In this document: in pieces, positions 37,976-45,462 of the stretch
Layout: the number at the start of each line of letters is the position of its first letter
Numbering within the stretch: the stretch's first letter is position 1
From: Dolomitihabitans soli
GTDB taxonomy: Bacteria; Actinomycetota; Actinomycetes; Streptosporangiales; Streptosporangiaceae
Length of the DNA stretch: 45,462 bases
Assembly (NCBI RefSeq): GCF_022213955.1
Contig: NZ_JAKNTW010000012.1
Span: 1 to 45,462, forward strand
Direction: 5' to 3'
The notes under the pieces: model-generated
What the model saw: the letters and a program-made list of their open reading frames with translations, nothing else
Told to the model about the DNA's origin: nothing
Database searches by the model: none
Made by a program: the position numbers and the translations under genes

Positions 37976-40900
37976 CACACGTCTCCCCCGTGTTTCCGGT
38001 CAGATGCGGCCAAGGCGACCGCCACGTCCAGCACGTCCGCGCGCCCCTCGTCCGCGTTCGGCACGTCGGCGTCCGGCACGCCCGCGTCCAGTTCGTCGAG
38101 CAGGTCGCCGAGGTCGCCGCGCGGCCTGGCGCCGGCCACGATGGCGGGCGCCGTAACCGGGTGTTCTCCGGTGACGGCGAGGCCGTCGATCGCCGCGGCG
38201 AACCCGGCGAGGTCCGGCTGCTCGAACAGAAGGCGCAGCGGGATCGCGACGCCGAGCCGGGCGGACAGCCGCGAGGTGGCTTGGGCCACCTTCAGCGAAT
38301 GGCCGCCGAGTTTGAAGAAGTCGTCCCGCACGCCGGCCGGCGCGACTCCCAGCACCTCGTGCCAGACCTCGGAGACGCGCAGCTCCATCGCGGACTCCGG
38401 TCGCCGCGCGTCCCCCGCCACCGGCCGGCGGTCGGGGGCGGGCAGGGCGCTCACGTCCAGCTTCCCGTTCACGGTCAGCGGCAACTCGGCGAGCGGGACC
38501 AGCGCGGCGGGCACCAGGTGTGGTGGCAACTCGGCGCGGAGGTGGTCGAGCACCGGGCCGAGCGATCCCGTGGGATCGGCGAGGACGACGTACCCGACGA
38601 GCTCGGGGTCTCCCGTGACGTCCGGGCGCATCTGGACGGCTGCCTGCTTGACCAGACCGGATTCGAACAGGCATGCCTCGATCTCGGCAGGCTCGATCCG
38701 GAAGCCGCGGATCTTGATCTGGCGGTCCGTGCGGCCAAGGAACTCGATGACGCCGTCCGGCCGATGCCGGGCCAGGTCGCCCGTCCGGTAAAGCCGTCCC
38801 TCGTGGAACGGATTCGGCACGAACCGCTCCGCGGTCAGCTCCGGCCGGTTCACGTATCCCGCCGCGACCTGCACCCCGCCGATGTACAGCTCGCCGGGCA
38901 TGCCGGGCGGCACCGGCTCGCCGTACCCGTCGAGAATGTACAGCCGCGTGTTGGCGACCGGCCGGCCGATCGGGACGACCGGGCCACGTTCGCCCGGCTC
39001 GCAGGTCCAGTGGCTGACGTCGATGGCGGCCTCGGTCGGGCCGTACAGGTTGTGCAGTGCGCACGGCGGGCTCGTCGCGAGGAAACGCCGCGCCAGCTCC
39101 GCGGGCAGCGCCTCGCCGCTGCAGATCACCCGGCGCAGTGAGGTGCACGTACCCGTGTCCACCTCGTCCAGGAACACCTGCAGCATGGAGGGCACGAAGT
39201 GCAGCATGGTCACCCGCTCGTGCTGGATCAGCGAGTGCAGATAGGCCGGATCCCGATGGCCACCGGGCCGCGCCATGACCAGGCGCGCGCCGGCGATCAA
39301 CGGGAGGAGGAACTCCCACACGGAGACGTCGAAACCGTAGGGTGTCTTCTGCATCACCACGTCGGAGCCGTCCACGCCGTACTCCCGCAGCATCCACACC
39401 AGGCGGTTGACGACACCACGGTGGTTGTTCAGCACGCCCTTCGGCCGGCCCGTCGAGCCCGAGGTGTAGATCACGTAGGCGCTGTCGTCAGGGCCGGCCG
39501 CCGGCGCGACCCGGTCGGTTCGGGGCTTCGTCGTGGTGATGTCCAGGGCGGTGACGCCCGGTGGCACGCGGAGCCGTACCGGATCATGCGTGAGCACCGT
39601 GCGGACCTCGGCGTCGGCCACCATGAAGGCGAGCCGCCCCGGCGGATAGGCCGGGTCCAGCGGCACGTAGGCCGCGCCCGCCTTGAGCACGCCGAGCAGC
39701 CCGGTCACCAGCTCCGCCGAGCGTTCCATGCACAACCCGACCCGGGTGCCCGGCCCGGCGCCGAGTTCGCGCAGCCGGTGCGCCACCTGGTTCGCCCGCT
39801 CGTCCAGCTCGCGGTAGGTCAGCCCGCCGCCCTCCGCGACGACGGCGACGGCGTCCGGGGTGGCCTCCACCTGGCGCTCCACCAGCTCGTGCAGGCACGA
39901 CCCGGCGGGGTACTCGGCTTCCGTGGCGTTCCAGCCGGCCAGCATCCGGTGCCGGCGCGCCGCCGGCATCAGCGGCAGTTCGCCGATCGGCAGGTCCAGC
40001 CCGGCCACCGCCCGGCCGAGCAGCTCGACGTACTGCTCGGCCAGTCCTTCGATGTGGGCGCGCTCGAACAGCTCGTTGCGGAACTTGACGAACCCGGTGC
40101 GACCGCCGGAGAACTCCGGCAGGTGGATCTCGATGTCGTGCAGGGCCTGCCCGCCGTGGCCCTCCTCGAAGCGGAAGACGGTACCGCCGGCGTCGAGGGA
40201 GCCTAGGGCGGGCGGGGTGGTGAAGACCATCTGGAAGATCGGCTGGATTCCCGGCCTGCGATCGGGCTGTACGGCGTGCAGAACGTCCAGGAAGGGCGTC
40301 TCCCGGTGCGTGTACGCCTCGATGGACGTCTCCCTGACGTGGGCGAGCAGCGTGCGCATGGTCGGGTTCTCGCCACAGCGGATCCGCAGCGCCAGCATGT
40401 TCACGAAGTAACCGACGAGATCGTCGGCATCCTGGACGGGACGTCCGGAGGTGGGCGTCCCCACCACGAAGTCGGTCCGCCCCGTGTGCCGGAACACCAG
40501 GCCGCTGAAGGCGGCCGTCAACACCATGAACGGAGAGCACCCCTCGGCCACGGCCAGGTCCCGCACGGCTGCCGCCAGCTCGTCGGAGATGGTCAGATCG
40601 ACCACATCGCAGCCGTAGTGCGGGTCGGTGGGCCGGGCGGCGGCGAACGGCCACTCGATCGGATCCGGCGGCGGGCTCAGAGTCCGCTTCCAGTACTCAA
40701 GGCTTCCGCGCGGGCGTTCGCCGGCACGTTCGGCCCGCTGCAGCCGCGTGACCTCGTGATACGGGCGTGGCAGCGGCTCGAACTCCACCGGACGCCCGTC
40801 GGCCACCGCCCGATACGCCTGAACCAACTCGCGGCGGAGCACCAGCAGCGAGTATCCATCGGTCGCGATGTGGTGCATGACCAGGACGAGCAGATGTTCG

Positions 40901-41400
40901 CGCGGACCGAGCCGGATCATCGAGCAGCGCCACAGCGGGCCACGGGTGAGGTCGAAGGGCCGGCCGGCCTCCGCCATGGCGAGCGCGCGCGCCGCCGCCT
41001 GCCGCTTCGCCGCCGGCACCGCACGCAGGTCGTGCTCGCCGATCTCGCCGGACGGGCAGGGCGCCGGCCCGGCGAGGAGCCGCCCGTTCTCGAAGGTGAA
41101 GGCCGTACGCAGCGGTTCGTGCCGCTCGACGACGGCGGCGATCGCGCCGCGCGCCGCCGCCGGGTCGAATGGGCCGGTCACCTCAATCAGCAGGGGAATG
41201 TTGGATACGGCGGTGCCAGGCGTCATCTCGTCGAAGAACCAGATTTGCTCCTGCCCCGGCGAGGCGATTCGCACGCCATTCTCCGCACCGCCCGCCGAGC
41301 TTTCCCCCCCATTGTGCAGGCGGCTCAGCAATGCGCTGTTCCCCGCTATTCCGCGAAGCGGATTCGATTTGTTTGGCGTCGCCATCGGTTCAGCCCCCAT
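37975..41400 (-). CDS. NRPS module C-A-T, serine-like specificity
   Basis: A 1141-residue module. The condensation domain (about 45-470) has GQEQIWFFDEM and HHIATDGYS near 175. The adenylation domain (about 490-985) has YTSGSTGRPKG near 644, NLYGPTEAAIDVS, YRTGDLARH, RTDRQIKIRGFRIEPAEIE and LTVNGKLD. The carrier has FFKLGGHSLKVAQ near 1033. The pocket residues read by eye are D-V-W-H-I-S-L-I-D, very near the known serine codes (DVWHLSLID, EntF DVWHFSLVD), and the surrounding THFVPSML-like and CSGEALP segments also follow EntF. ATG 41400 overlaps the upstream stop; ATG 41385 has the better ribosome binding site (GGGGG) and is a real alternative. A ~60-residue acidic tail follows the carrier. 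Confidence 0.92.
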
Positions 41401-43771
41401 TCGGCTGGAAGTCCGCCAGTGCCAGCAACCGGTCCGCGATGTGCGCGGCGTCGTGACTCGTGGACTCCAGGTGTCTCGCCTGTGCCGCGACGGTCGGCTC
41501 GTCGAAGATCACCCGTAGCGGGATCGGGGCCTGGAAGATCTCCTGGAGCAGGTCCGCGGCCCTCATGATCGTCAGGGAGGTGCCGCCCGCGTCGATGACC
41601 GAGTCCGCGACGCTGAGCTCGTCCGCGCCGAGCAGGTCCATCCAGACGCCGGCCACCACTCGTTCCACCGGGGAGCGGGGCTCGACGAGCCGACGCGCCC
41701 GCAACGGCCGCGCGCCGCGCAGCGCCCCGGCCGCCGTCCTGTCGATTTTTCCGCTGGGCGTCAGCGGAAGCCTGTCCACGACGAGGAAGTGGGCCGGGAT
41801 CATGTGAGCGGGCAGGGTCTCCGCGAGCAGGCGACGCAGCTCGTCGCGGTCCGGGACTTCGGCTCCGCGCGGAATCAGGTAGGCGACCAGCGCTCGCTCC
41901 GCCTGACGCTCGCCGAGCACCACCACGGCGTTCGCGATCCGCTCGTCGGCGCGCAGCACGCTCTCGATCTCGCCCAGCTCGATCCGGTAACCACGCAGCT
42001 TGACCTGCTGGTCGATCCGGCCGAGCGGCTCCAGCCTGCCGTCCCGCGTCCAGCGGGCCAGGTCCCCGCTCCGGTACAACCGCCCGCCGGGAGGGCCGAA
42101 AGGATCAGGCAGGAACCGTTCCGCGGTGAGGCCGGGGCGGTTCAGGTATCCGTTGGCCAGGCACTCCCCGGCCAGGCAGATCTCACCAGGCACGCCGACG
42201 GGCACCGGCTGCTGCCCCTCGTCCAGGACGTACGTGCGGACGTTCGGCAACGGTCCCCCGAGCTGGACGGGTCGCTCCGGTGTCATCGGCAGGGCGTGGG
42301 TGTACACCGTGGTCTCGGTCGGGCCGTAGGCGTTGAACAGCCGCACGCCGTGGCCCAGCAGCCGCTCGCACACGTCCGGCGGCAACGGCTCACCACCCGA
42401 AACGACCGTGATCGAGGGATTCCCGCGCCAGCCGGAGTCGAGCAGCATCCGGTGCGTGGTCGCGGTTCCCTGCACGACGGTCACCCCGCCCCGCTCGATC
42501 GCGGCGGCGAGGGCCGTGCCGTCGGTGGCCGTCGCCCGGTCGACGAGGTGGATCCGCGCGCCCACGGCCAGCGGCAGGAACAGGTCGAACACCGAGATGT
42601 CGAAGGAGAGCGGCGCCTGGGCCAGTACCACATCGCGGGCGGTGACACCGATCTGGGCGGCCATCCCCGTCAGGAAGTTAATCACCGCCCGGTGCGAGAC
42701 CGCGACGCCCTTCGGCCGGCCCGTGGAGCCGGAGGTGTAGATGACGAACGCCGGCAGATCGGCCGGCGCCGGCGGCTCCGGCGGGGACGGCGGCTCCGGC
42801 GGGGACGGCTGGTCGCCCGCGTCGTCAAGCAGCACCACGTCGATCCCGGGACCCAGTTCGGCCAGCAGATCGAGTCGCGCGGGTTCCGTCGCCACCACGC
42901 CGGCGCCGCTGTCGGCCAGCATGTAGCGCAGGCGTTCCACCGGGTAGTAGGGGTCCAGCGGAAGGTAGGTCGCGCCCGCCCGGAGTGTGCCCAGCACGCC
43001 GCCGATCATCGAGACCGACCGGTCCAGGCAGACGCCGACGACGTCACCGGGACGCACCCCTGCGGCGAGCAGCGCGGCGGCCCACCGGCCGGCCTCCGCG
43101 TCGAGTCTCCGGTAGGACCACACGTCGCCGTCGAAGACGACCGCGGGCGCGTCCGGCGTACGGCGCAGCGAGGACGCGAACAGTTCGTGGACGAGCCCGC
43201 CTGGTCCCGCCCCAGCCGTGGCGTTCCAGTCGTGCAGGATCAGCGTCTCTTCCTGCGCGGACAGCAGCCCGAGGTCCGCTATCCGCGTGGCGGGGTGCCG
43301 GATCGCGGCCTCCGCCAGCCGGTCCAGGTGCCCGCACAGGCGCCGGACCTCGCTCGCGGTCAACCGGTCCGACCGGTAGGCGGCCTGGCAGCGCAGGGCC
43401 CTGCCGTCCAGCGTGAACGACAGGCGGATGGTGGCGTCGGTGCTCTGCGCGGAACCGGCCTCGGTGTCGATCCGCACGGTGCACAGCGGACCGGGATCGG
43501 GCTCCGCGGGGTGTTTCAGCAGGTCGGCAAGTATGGCGTCGGCGTCGAGGCGCGCGCCGAGCACGGTGTCGTCGACCGCGACCGCGAACACCATCTGCCT
43601 CGTGTACCGATATATCAAGACTCGTAGGAGTGCCAGGAGCCAAGCGGCCACGTGAGCCTCGCCGTACCCGTCCGGCACGCGCAGACCGAAGGACTCGGTG
43701 GACCAGGCCGCCTCCTCCCCCTGCCGTTCGAAGGGCAGGAGCAGGCGTGGTGCGCCTTTAGCCGGGGTCAT
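41390..43771 (-). CDS. NRPS starter module: half C domain-A-T
   Basis: A 793-residue protein whose first ~185 residues resemble only the C-terminal half of a condensation domain (LLALLRVLIYRYTRQ ... LLSAQEETLILHDWNAT); the HHxxxDG half is missing, so it should act as a loading module. Adenylation domain: VIYTSGSTGRPKG, NAYGPTETTVYTH, YRSGDLARW, RIDQQVKLRGYRIELGEIE, LTPSGKID. By-eye code D-I-F-G-V-G-A-V-Y has no clear match. Carrier: DAGGTSLTIM, with Thr replacing His. The ATG at 43771 overlaps the thioesterase stop (ATGA); longer frames run inside that gene. A duplicated Pro/Glu-rich insertion sits just before the YTSGSTG loop. Confidence 0.88.
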   Translation of the reverse strand: MTPAKGAPRLLLPFERQGEEAAWSTESFGLRVPDGYGEAHVAAWLLALLRVLIYRYTRQMVFAVAVDDTVLGARLDADAILADLLKHPAEPDPGPLCTVRIDTEAGSAQSTDATIRLSFTLDGRALRCQAAYRSDRLTASEVRRLCGHLDRLAEAAIRHPATRIADLGLLSAQEETLILHDWNATAGAGPGGLVHELFASSLRRTPDAPAVVFDGDVWSYRRLDAEAGRWAAALLAAGVRPGDVVGVCLDRSVSMIGGVLGTLRAGATYLPLDPYYPVERLRYMLADSGAGVVATEPARLDLLAELGPGIDVVLLDDAGDQPSPPEPPSPPEPPAPADLPAFVIYTSGSTGRPKGVAVSHRAVINFLTGMAAQIGVTARDVVLAQAPLSFDISVFDLFLPLAVGARIHLVDRATATDGTALAAAIERGGVTVVQGTATTHRMLLDSGWRGNPSITVVSGGEPLPPDVCERLLGHGVRLFNAYGPTETTVYTHALPMTPERPVQLGGPLPNVRTYVLDEGQQPVPVGVPGEICLAGECLANGYLNRPGLTAERFLPDPFGPPGGRLYRSGDLARWTRDGRLEPLGRIDQQVKLRGYRIELGEIESVLRADERIANAVVVLGERQAERALVAYLIPRGAEVPDRDELRRLLAETLPAHMIPAHFLVVDRLPLTPSGKIDRTAAGALRGARPLRARRLVEPRSPVERVVAGVWMDLLGADELSVADSVIDAGGTSLTIMRAADLLQEIFQAPIPLRVIFDEPTVAAQARHLESTSHDAAHIADRLLALADFQPNGG
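42771..42806 (-). repeat. 18-bp tandem duplication inside A domain
   Basis: GGCGGCTCCGGCGGGGAC occurs twice in a row on the plus strand. On the coding strand it yields a repeated PSPPEP stretch in the linker directly before the nucleotide-binding loop of the starter A domain. In frame and probably tolerated. Confidence 0.85.
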
Positions 43772-44601
43772 CTGTCGCCGCCTTCCAGCAGGTGCGCGGA
43801 CAACGTCGACCGCAGCCGCGACGCGATCGCCCGCTCGTTGTCGAAGAGGTAGAAATGTCCGCCGTCGAAGAGCTCCATGGCCGGTTCGCCGACGACGTGT
43901 TCCGCCCAGCGCCGCAGCGCGGGCTCCGGCACGTGGCGGTCGCCGCGCCCGCCGTACACGGCCAGCGGGACCGGCAGGGGCGGGCCGGGCCGGTAGGCGT
44001 ACGACTCGCACGCCTGGAGATCGGCGCGGATCGTGGGCAGCAGCAGGCCCAGCATCTCCTCGCTGGCGAGGAGGCCCGGCGGCACCCCACCCAGCTCGAT
44101 CAGCCAGCTCCGCAGCCGCGCGTCGTCGGTGAGGGCTTCCCGCAGGTCAGGCCAGCCCGCCGCGGACGGCGCGGGACACGCTGACACGATCACCTGGACC
44201 GGCGGCGGGAACCCCCACGCGGTCAGCTCGCGGGTCACCTCGAAGGCGATCAGCCCGCCCATGCTGTGGCCGAACAACGCGTACGGCGGCGCGATCGCGG
44301 CGGTGATGGCCGCGCAGACCTCGGCGACAATGTCCGGAAGGGAGGTCCACGCCGGTTCGGCGAATCTGCTCTCCCTGCCCGGGAGGTGCGCGAACCAGGT
44401 CTCGATCTCCGGCCGGAGCAGTTCGGCGAACGGCCGCAGAACCGCCGGCGCGCCACCCGCGTGCGGGATGACCACCAGCCGCGAGGTGGCCTCCGGACTG
44501 GCGCGTGGGCAGGACAGCCAACCCCCGTGCGGCCCTGGTTCCGATGGACGAACCGACGAGCCGCGCGCCGCGACCACGGTCCGGTTCTGTGGTGTTCTCA
44601 T
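43768..44601 (-). CDS. Type II thioesterase
   Basis: A 277-residue alpha/beta hydrolase of the external thioesterase family, which removes misloaded acyl groups from NRPS and PKS carrier domains. It has the entry motif LVVIPHAGGAP, nucleophile Ser113 in GHSMGG, an acidic residue in YGGRGDRHVP and the catalytic His in GGHFYLF. AGGAAG at 44607-44612, five bases upstream, fixes the ATG. The first ~38 residues before the hydrolase fold are an unusual Arg/Ser/Pro-rich extension. It is the first clear gene of the operon, and its stop overlaps the starter NRPS ATG. It is not a chain-terminating TE, which is absent from the megasynthases here. Confidence 0.92.
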   Translation of the reverse strand: MRTPQNRTVVAARGSSVRPSEPGPHGGWLSCPRASPEATSRLVVIPHAGGAPAVLRPFAELLRPEIETWFAHLPGRESRFAEPAWTSLPDIVAEVCAAITAAIAPPYALFGHSMGGLIAFEVTRELTAWGFPPPVQVIVSACPAPSAAGWPDLREALTDDARLRSWLIELGGVPPGLLASEEMLGLLLPTIRADLQACESYAYRPGPPLPVPLAVYGGRGDRHVPEPALRRWAEHVVGEPAMELFDGGHFYLFDNERAIASRLRSTLSAHLLEGGDR

Positions 44602-44756
44602 GCCGACTTCCTGTCTCCGCCCACGCTCGTGCTCACGCGAAATACGAGCGCACGATGTTGTGCGGCGATCCGGTAGAACGCATCACGAATCGCCGACTGG
44701 AAATTTCCCAGCCGACCCTCAGCGGTCTCGCCGTCTGCCGAATAGCCCCCGGTCAC
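44598..44756 (-). CDS. Possible 52-aa leader ORF overlapping thioesterase start
   Basis: A GTG-started frame (MTGGYSADGE ... GDRKSA) whose TGA overlaps the thioesterase ATG in ATGA, the same coupling used through the operon. An in-frame TAG lies just upstream, so 44756 is the only plausible start. Against it: third-position GC is only about two thirds, below the other genes here, and no good ribosome binding site is seen. It could be a small structural or leader peptide, or chance. Confidence 0.3.
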   Translation of the reverse strand: MTGGYSADGETAEGRLGNFQSAIRDAFYRIAAQHRALVFRVSTSVGGDRKSA

Positions 44757-45230
44757 CCCGTACGAAAGGTGAATCTAGATGGATGGGTTATGGATTCTCT
44801 ATAGGCCGGATATAGCGATGGGCCGGACGGCTGTTCGTGCTGGTAACCCGCAAACCGGCGGCATCTCATTTCAGGCGTCCGGGCAGCCCGGCACCACCGG
44901 GCATCGGTGGCCGTCGTACGGGGGGGAACCTCACTGCGGGCTTAGGTGAATGGGTCGATCAGCTCGCCGTCGTGTGAGCCGCCAGAGCAGAACTTTAGGC
45001 CGCCCACGCCTTCCTCGACATGTCCGCCCCCGACCGGCTCAGAAACCACGCAACCTGGGGCAACGGGATCCTTAACGTGACTGGCCGTTCGGTTGCTGCT
45101 CAAGCCCCGTCGCCGAGTTGTCCGGACCTACGTGGCGGATTCGGCGCCCCTGCGCGGTCACGGGCTCAGGCCGGACGGTGCCGCAACCGTCCATCACCCC
45201 CGGTCAGCCATATCCGCCTGATCGTCGCGG
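44757..45230. other. Intergenic region upstream of biosynthetic operon
   Basis: About 470 bases without a convincing gene. The AT-rich stretch 44765-44815 (with a CTATA / TATAG inverted pair near 44798-44815) is the likely promoter area for the minus-strand operon, but no clear -35/-10 pair or known operator is visible. The plus strand around 44995-45075 gives a protein-like run (AHAFLDMSAPDRLRNHATWG) interrupted upstream by stops, perhaps a decayed gene. Confidence 0.4.
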
Positions 45231-45462
45231 TTATTCCGGCAGTCCCACATAGGGACCGAAGCAAGTGCTGAAGTCGGGATAGCAGGAGAAGTATTCGAGG
45301 CCCTCGTAGGGGTTTCCGGTGGTCATCCAGACATTGACCTTGGTGGCCCCGCCGGCGACGTCCGCGGTGACGGCAAGGGTCGCGGGCCCGGATTCGTCGC
45401 ACCAGGTGCTGGAACTCTGCCAGTCCAGCCGCCGCCCGGTGCTGGCTAACCGGGTATCCGCG
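45231..45462 (-). CDS. Partial hypothetical protein, Cys/aromatic-rich C-terminus
   Basis: The minus strand is open from the window end to a TAA at 45231-45233, giving the last 76 residues of a protein whose start lies outside. It reads, in part, RLDWQSSSTWCDESGPATLA, VWMTTGNPYEGLEYFSCYP, FSTCFGPYVGLPE. Three Cys and many aromatic residues with short beta-like strands suggest a secreted or cell-wall domain, but I recognise no family. It could share the promoter direction of the biosynthetic operon but is separated from it by about 630 bases. Confidence 0.6.
   Translation of the reverse strand, partial: ADTRLASTGRRLDWQSSSTWCDESGPATLAVTADVAGGATKVNVWMTTGNPYEGLEYFSCYPDFSTCFGPYVGLPE

Noticed and set aside
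43772-44011. N-terminal extension of the starter NRPS (frame open to 44011)
   Set aside because: The extension lies wholly inside the thioesterase gene in another frame and is Arg-rich; the ATGA overlap at 43771 is the better start.
45020-45271. 83-aa plus-strand ORF
   Set aside because: Crosses into the antisense of the partial minus-strand gene, has no clear ribosome binding site and no similarity; the first part may be a decayed gene.

Overview
The window comes from a high-GC actinomycete. GTG starts, stop/start overlaps (ATGA, TGATG), an actinomycete-type integrase and multi-kilobase NRPS/PKS genes all point that way; a Streptosporangiales-like or Streptomyces-like host is likely, but the genus cannot be fixed by eye. 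Both ends cut genes, and the left end is a poly-G/poly-C tract that looks like an assembly artefact, so this is probably a contig or contig piece.

Left part (1-18.3 kb) is accessory DNA. It holds the C-terminal part of an nSTAND1/WD40 protein; fragments of ISAs1-type transposases; a tyrosine integrase next to an orphan 3' half of tRNA-Arg(TCT), a probable attachment core; a 1566-aa secreted protein ending in a NucA/NucB-type DNase domain; two overlapping, mutually related genes in the place of immunity genes; a PD-(D/E)xK nuclease with an unknown coupled partner; a membrane NACHT NTPase bracketed by two pieces of one transposase family in opposite orientations; and decayed remnants of a nuclease-like gene, an ECF sigma factor and an enoyl-CoA hydratase.

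Right part (18.4-44.6 kb) is one minus-strand biosynthetic operon whose genes overlap or nearly touch. In transcription order: possible 52-aa leader ORF, type II thioesterase, NRPS half-C-A-T, NRPS C-A-T (serine-like code), NRPS C-A-T, PKS KS-AT-ACP (malonyl type), a 2282-aa NRPS-like protein, MFS exporter, MbtH-like protein, free ACP, E1 alpha and E1 beta of a TPP-dependent 2-oxoacid dehydrogenase, lipoyl E2, and a free FkbH-like protein. The 2282-aa protein is the most unusual gene. It reads C - FkbH-like - T - C - FkbH-like - T - E-like: FkbH-type regions stand where adenylation domains belong, their HAD active-site motifs are degraded, and no thioesterase follows.

Working model (inference): three A-domain modules and one malonyl extension build a short peptide-polyketide chain. 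E1/E2 load an acyl unit (possibly a two-carbon glycolyl unit, as in naphthyridinomycin/quinocarcin pathways) onto the free ACP. The FkbH-like proteins or domains then take part in delivering such units to the two carrier domains that lack adenylation domains. Release chemistry and any pathway regulator are not visible. The far right end holds the 3' end of an unrecognised minus-strand gene.
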